Assembly: GCF_914767665.1 (NCBI RefSeq)
Contig: NC_059504.1
Coordinates: 17,858,501-17,922,500, forward strand
Reading direction: 5' to 3'
DNA from: Harmonia axyridis
Taxonomy: Eukaryota; Arthropoda; Insecta; Coleoptera; Coccinellidae
DNA length: 64,000 nt
The position numbers were made by a program, and so were the translations under genes. A model generated the notes under the pieces. The model ran no database searches. It was not told the DNA's origin and saw nothing but the letters and a program-made list of their open reading frames with translations. Shown in pieces: positions 59,460-64,000 of the stretch. The first letter of the stretch is position 1. Each line of letters opens with the position of its first letter.

Positions 59460-60601
59460 GTAAGTATCTACTTTTGAGTTTGCTTCATCATGGTTCAACT
59501 TATAACGATGATTTATTTAAAAAACGTTTCATAAACAGTTTGTAGTTGAGTACTGGTTGTTGAAGTCTATCAATGGCAAAACATATTTATGTGAGGAGTA
59601 AAAAGTAAAAAGAGAAAAAAGTAATTTATATGTATGTATATAGTAAGTTATTTCAGCCATCGTGTAACGAACAAAACACGACACGAACGGCACAAGTGAT
59701 TTTACACCAATGAATTCGTAAGCACTCTGCGAATACCAGTCGTCTAGTGTGTGACGTCACGTCACTTACACGTACTATGAAATTATTCTTCCAAGCGCAA
59801 CCTCAAAGTCCCATAACTTTTTCATTTCTAGAGATATTTCAATGATTCTTCCACATTTTTGTTTCATTTTACTTAAATTTCTAGAATTAGTCCTTAACAA
59901 AAAATGAAAACTAGTCCATTTTCCATGGTTGTCACCAATGTTCACTAAAAAGGGCATTAAAAAAAAGAAGAAGGGTATTATTAGGTCTCTACACATTACA
60001 TTCGAGTGCACACTCATTTAAAGCATCCTCTAAGGGGCCCGCACCCATTCCTTCAAGACTCCCGGACCAGATGTCCAACAACCAATTAGGCCCTCCTGTG
60101 AACTTTTCGGCAGCGATCTTATCGCGATCGCCGCCGTATTAGCAGCCATTGTCCAGTCGATGCCGGCGATGGCTAGATTCCCGCGACATGGTCTCCCCAC
60201 ATGGACCTCCGTTTTTTTTTTGTTGCCCCCGTCGACGTCAGCGGCGGGCAACTACAATCTATCGCCGAAACATGCACAAAGCCGACCGCCCCATGTATGG
60301 CGATACTGGACTGTCGGACATGTCGCGATATCGTTCCCAGATTGCGGCAAGGGACACGACGGAATACTAAAGGATCGCGCCGGTCGATTTGAATTTAATG
60401 TGGAGAGGCCGCCGTGAGAAAAAGCGGAAAAGAGGCGGAGGGTTCCGCGGAATCTGTTGGTTTTGTGGTGTGAAAGAGGCTTCAGAGACGGCTGAATAAC
60501 ATATGCAGGGTATTGCTGAATCTGAGGAACGATTTCTCTGGTGATTTTGAGAAGAAAAATTCCTACAAACTTGGGCCCGCAAACGCTTTGTTTTCGAGAT
60601 A
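59460..60601. other. No gene recognised; GC-rich block
   Basis: 60030-60480 is the most GC-rich part of the window and has open frames in most registers, so its frames are not evidence of coding. 60543-60601 is the repeat shared with 54.74-54.80 kb. Confidence 0.4.
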
Positions 60602-60845
60602 TTAGGCCAATTGAAAAGTCTCCGGTTTGATGCACAGACGGCGGTGCTAGTATCAAATCCATATGATTTTTAGTTAGTACCAACCTTCAAACGATACGTG
60701 TCACAATTTGACAGCAGTCCGACCGTTAGTTTGTCAGATATTGCGTTGTGAGTGTAGCTACTTTTGTTATTTGAAAAAAGATGGACAAAAAGAATTCCGT
60801 GTGCCGATAAAGTATTGCTTTCTGAAGGGAAAAATACATTTGAGT
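60602..60845 (+). mobile_element. SETMAR-type mariner 5' end
   Basis: Begins at TTAGGCCAATTG directly after TA (60600-60601), followed by a ~180-bp leader and ATG at 60781. With one frameshift the start reads MDKK…FRVPIKYCFLKGKNTFE, the usual beginning of SETMAR-like mariner transposases. The rest is missing. Same superfamily as the fragment at 12.4-13.0 kb. Confidence 0.75.
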
Positions 60846-61422
60846 TAAGATATCATATGTTGTCAGCAGAGAAATATTTGTGCGTTAATTTCGAGAGATT
60901 TTGAGGTGAAAATTGGAAGTTTTTTTTTTTTTTTGCATTTTGTATTGGCGGCTGTATAAGTGTATCCACGTGTGTTTGGGTTAAATTTACGAAGAATCGC
61001 TTTTGAATAACCGATTTTTTCCTTTTTCTATATTTATTTCCGATTGAATATAAGATCTGTTTTCACATCAATTAGATATCAGTAAACATACGTTGTCATT
61101 ACATGTTCTGATAAGCACATTGAATCGGTATTCCCTGAAGAGAAGCACACACGTTGAGATATCATACAATCTCCTAAAGGGAAGTATACACGTTGATATT
61201 TCATTGTACTCATATTGTATTTATATTCTTATAAAAAAAGAACTGTAGAGTTGAAGGTACCATCCTCTGTGATTATCCTCTGTGGGTTGTTCCTCATCTT
61301 TTCCTAGGCCTACCTGTGTGCGTCTGTTGCGGAGTCTTTCTGGTCGGCCTCAGAAAGTGAAGAGTGTTGATCCTTTGTTCTAATTATCCCAATTTCATAT
61401 TGATTTGGCTTCACTGTTCAGG
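60846..61422 (+). other. Probable 5' UTR of the CR1-like LINE
   Basis: Non-coding region upstream of LINE ORF1. 61131-61205 holds two imperfect direct repeats (CCTGAAGAG…CACACGTTGAGATATCA and CCTAAAGGG…TACACGTTGATATTTCA). The exact 5' end of the element was not located. Confidence 0.5.
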
Positions 61423-62442
61423 ATGCCTACTTATTGCTCAGTTTGCTCAAAGAGTGTGGGAGCTAAAGATAATAAGATAACGTGTACTATTTGCTGCCGT
61501 ACATGTCATGGACAATGTGTCAACTTAAAATCTGAAGATATAGAATTTATGTCGGAGCATAATGAAAAATTTGTATGTCCCTCGTGCCAGGGCAATATCA
61601 GAAAACTGCGTAGCAACTCATGTAGTGATGGCAGTTCTCAGTCCGCTGGGGTTGAGAGAAAAACTGGTCCCTTGGCACTCATTCTGGAGAAACTATCTAA
61701 ACTTGACAAAATCGCGCAGGATATTGAATTGATCAAGAATACTCAGTCAGACTTATGTGAGCAGCTGAAAAAGTGCTCAGAAAAAATCGAACATCATTCT
61801 GAGCTGCTTCATGCGCAGGGAGTTGCGATTGCTGAGTGTCAGTGTAATATAACGGACTTGAGAACTGCTCAAGAATCCGTAGCGGATGATGTGATGGAGC
61901 TTCGTATGAAGGTCTCTGACATTGGAGGTCAGATGGCTGCTTCCGCTGTAGTTGCCGACGGTATGGCTGTGGGCCGTCCCGAACCATGTGGTGCACGGGA
62001 GATGATTGAGAGGATAAAGAGGTCATACAATATTATTGTAAGGAACATACCGGAGGTGAATGATACGGAGGATGCCGTAATCATTGAAAAACTTGTGAAC
62101 GAGATTGAAAAATCTGCCTCTAATAACATCACAGCTATATCTAGAGTTGGTAAGGTGAAGAAATCTGCTGTTCCCCGTCCAGTAAAGATTTGTTTCAACA
62201 ATTTGAATACCCCTCTCAACATTCTGAAAAATAAGAAGGTGATCGCCTGCAATCCTGTGCTGAAGGGTTTCCGCATTTCCGACGATAAATCACACGAACA
62301 GCTTGAAACTCTTAATCGCATGCGAGATGAACTCAAGAGCAGGATTGCCGGGGGTGAGAAAAATTTAACAATCAGGTATATGAGGGGCGAGCCTACAATT
62401 GTTTCCTCTACTGCACTTGACAATTCTCCTCCAAAAAACTAA
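61423..62442 (+). CDS. CR1-like LINE ORF1 protein (PHD finger, coiled coil, nucleic acid binding)
   Basis: 339 residues from the first ATG (61423). The frame is open from a TTG at 61405, but the ATG places the finger 4 residues in. A complete C4HC3 PHD finger is seen: C5, C8, C21, C24, H29, C32, C52, C55. Residues ~84-165 are heptad-like and charged (LEKLSKLDKIAQDIELI, LRTAQESV), likely a coiled coil for multimerisation. Residues ~205-330 (YNIIVRNIPEV, SRVGKVKK, PRPVKICF, NLTIRYMRG) form the RRM-like/C-terminal domain of LINE ORF1 proteins that binds RNA. The frame has no stop or shift. It precedes ORF2 with a 22-nt frame overlap. The protein coats element RNA in the cytoplasm in related LINEs. 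Confidence 0.88.
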   Translation: MPTYCSVCSKSVGAKDNKITCTICCRTCHGQCVNLKSEDIEFMSEHNEKFVCPSCQGNIRKLRSNSCSDGSSQSAGVERKTGPLALILEKLSKLDKIAQDIELIKNTQSDLCEQLKKCSEKIEHHSELLHAQGVAIAECQCNITDLRTAQESVADDVMELRMKVSDIGGQMAASAVVADGMAVGRPEPCGAREMIERIKRSYNIIVRNIPEVNDTEDAVIIEKLVNEIEKSASNNITAISRVGKVKKSAVPRPVKICFNNLNTPLNILKNKKVIACNPVLKGFRISDDKSHEQLETLNRMRDELKSRIAGGEKNLTIRYMRGEPTIVSSTALDNSPPKN

Positions 62443-62465
62443 CACTACCTGAAGAATGGAAGATA

Positions 62466-64000
62466 ATGTATACAAACCTGGCTTCTCTATCGGCAAAGAA
62501 GAATGAATTAATGGTGCTTATTGATGTTGCTAAACCTGACTTTGTTATGATCGCAGAGACATGGTTAAATTCAAACATCCCTGATGCTTCGTGTAATATT
62601 CCGGGATATGTCATTTACAGGTGCGATAGTGTTACAACTCCAGATCATGGGGGCTGCTGCATATATATTTGTGTTAATATTATAAATAAATACTCCATTG
62701 TTTCATATTCTTATCCTTCACCTGGTATAGATAATATTTTCCTTGATTTGTCTACTTCAGATTTCTCCATTACATTAGGATGTGTTTATCGTCCTAGACC
62801 ATGTCCGTATGACTCCTTCTTGTTCAAAGCGATTGAGGATTTATCGAACTCAAAGAAGAATGTTTTCATTGCAGGCGATTTCAATTTAAATGACTTGAGG
62901 TGGCCCGTCATAAATTCACCATCTAATGCCTCACCCTCAGCTGGGTTCCTTGACATGATCAATAAATGTCATCTCCAGCAGCTTGTGAGCCAGCCTACGA
63001 GATTTCGCATAGGTCAAAATCCGTCAATTTTGGATTTGATTCTTGTGAATGACAGAAACTTGGTATCCTCCTTGGACTATGAATCACCAGTGGGCAAATC
63101 AGATCATGTTGTTCTGTACTCAAAATTACAATTCCATGTGAAGAATAGGTCGTCAATGTCCAGAAAGAAAATAAAGATCACCGATTTTCAGAAGGTTGAT
63201 GAGGAACTTATGTTGGTTAGCTGGGGCACACTCTGGGATGCTAATGATGTCGAGGATATGTGGAAAAAGTTGGAGCATATTATTGTAGAGACTGTTGAAA
63301 GACACACACGCTCGGTCACAGTGAGGCAGAATACGGTCAAACCTTGGATCGACGAGAAAATCATTTGTCAAATAAAATTGAAAAAATCTTTGTGGCAACG
63401 CTATATTAGGAGTGGGCGTGAGGCTGATTTCGATATCCATAGGCGATACTCAAATAATCTTTCTCTTACCATAAAATCAGCTAAAAGAATGTTCGAGTCG
63501 AAGTTGGTGTCGGGTAGTGACAAGAAAAGTTTCTTCAAATATGTCCGTCAAACATTTAATACCACTGTTTCTGTTCCGGTAATTCGTGATGAATCTGAAA
63601 ATCTTTGTGACGACCCTTTGAGTACTGCTAACACCTTTGCTGATACTTTCGCTCGTGCTTTTTCAAGAGAGCCTGATGGTGCTCTTCCACAGATTGCGAC
63701 CCCAAGTGCCCAGCTATCTTTTGAGTCTGTTGATATAACTCCTGAGGCAGTACAACAAGTCATCGGATCCTTCAAGACTGGCACTGCACCTGGTGTGGAT
63801 GGCTTATCTATGAAGCTATTTAAGAGTTGCGTGAGATCTCTTGCTTGCCCACTTTCTGATATAATGAAAACCTCTCTCACATCTCACCGCTTACCAAGTT
63901 GTTGGACAATGGCATCTGTAACACCTATATACAAGAAAGGTGATCGACTGTCTACTGAAAATTATAGACCTATCTCTCTAACTTCAATAGCCGTTAAAGT
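62466..64000 (+). CDS. CR1-like LINE ORF2: AP endonuclease and reverse transcriptase (cut by window end)
   Basis: Open from the first ATG at 62466 (the frame itself opens at 62421, inside ORF1) to the edge, 511 codons with no stop. The APE endonuclease comes first: AETW with E31 (metal binding), GCVYRPRP, FIAGDFNLND (GDFN motif), PSILDLILVND and SDHVVLY with the catalytic SDH. After a linker, RT begins near residue 435: KTGTAPGVDGLSMKLF, TPIYKKGDR, STENYRPISLTS. The FADD box lies beyond the window. It nicks target DNA and primes reverse transcription there. All visible catalytic motifs are intact, so this copy may be young. The clade is CR1-group by motif style plus the PHD ORF1; Jockey-like is the alternative. 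Confidence 0.92.
   Translation, partial: MYTNLASLSAKKNELMVLIDVAKPDFVMIAETWLNSNIPDASCNIPGYVIYRCDSVTTPDHGGCCIYICVNIINKYSIVSYSYPSPGIDNIFLDLSTSDFSITLGCVYRPRPCPYDSFLFKAIEDLSNSKKNVFIAGDFNLNDLRWPVINSPSNASPSAGFLDMINKCHLQQLVSQPTRFRIGQNPSILDLILVNDRNLVSSLDYESPVGKSDHVVLYSKLQFHVKNRSSMSRKKIKITDFQKVDEELMLVSWGTLWDANDVEDMWKKLEHIIVETVERHTRSVTVRQNTVKPWIDEKIICQIKLKKSLWQRYIRSGREADFDIHRRYSNNLSLTIKSAKRMFESKLVSGSDKKSFFKYVRQTFNTTVSVPVIRDESENLCDDPLSTANTFADTFARAFSREPDGALPQIATPSAQLSFESVDITPEAVQQVIGSFKTGTAPGVDGLSMKLFKSCVRSLACPLSDIMKTSLTSHRLPSCWTMASVTPIYKKGDRLSTENYRPISLTSIAVK

Noticed and set aside
60030..60683. Several overlapping open frames of 60-143 codons on both strands
   Set aside because: The block is GC-rich, so stops are rare in all frames. 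No frame shows a recognisable domain, and the largest runs across a shared repeat and a mariner terminus.
61929..62423. 164-codon minus-strand frame
   Set aside because: Antisense shadow of LINE ORF1, which has a full PHD finger and a known protein architecture.
1..64000. CRISPR array, prokaryotic operon or phage system
   Set aside because: No regularly spaced repeats with unique spacers, no Shine-Dalgarno-led gene clusters. All recognisable content is eukaryotic, with splice sites and insect-type transposons.

Overview
This window looks like AT-rich, gene-poor nuclear DNA from an insect, possibly a beetle (the order is inference). The evidence is several mauritiana-type mariner copies, insect-type Tc1, hAT, PIF/Harbinger and Crypton remnants, many non-LTR retrotransposon tails, and a short coding exon with eukaryotic splice signals. 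There are no bacterial operons, CRISPR arrays, rRNA or tRNA genes that I can see. Many open frames of 60-130 codons are chance frames, and several begin at TTG or GTG rather than ATG.

Layout. 0-11 kb: mostly unassignable sequence, a TIR element with ~110-bp inverted ends (2.4-3.5 kb), a truncated mariner (6.3-7.1 kb) and small hairpins. 11-17 kb: debris of at least three retrotransposon lineages (RT and RNase H tails), a SETMAR-type mariner fragment, one unrecognised exon-like frame, and a TIR element. 17.8 kb: the best host-gene candidate, a 34-codon minus-strand exon with a GTAAGT donor that resembles the N-terminus of MRL (Mig10/RIAM/lamellipodin; fly pico) proteins. 18-29 kb: two Tc1-like copies, a Rieske iron-sulfur protein retropseudogene lying inside a mariner, a THAP-like scrap, an RTE-like tail and a deleted hAT. 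31-41 kb: a PIF/Harbinger element, a near full-length mariner, another mariner-superfamily copy and an RNase H tail.

41-48 kb: a ~280-bp foldback element, then a tandem segmental duplication whose two units picked up different insertions (hAT and a small MITE in one, a mariner in the other). This gives an empty-site comparison for the mariner. 48-60 kb: retrotransposon tails, a Crypton-like tyrosine recombinase remnant, a mariner carrying two separate LINE tails with target-site duplications, and a damaged first exon of a possible YqaJ/SWIM-type gene. 60.6-64 kb: a SETMAR-type mariner 5' end, then the intact 5' part of a CR1-like LINE: ORF1 with a complete PHD finger, and ORF2 with endonuclease and the start of the reverse transcriptase, open to the window edge.

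There is no pathway or operon logic. The window records sequential transposon insertion around one or a few host exons. The only apparently undamaged coding sequences are the LINE ORFs at the right end and the 17.8-kb exon. I did not find a convincing undescribed biological system. The most informative items are the nested insertions, the tandem duplication, the Crypton remnant and the isolated host exon.
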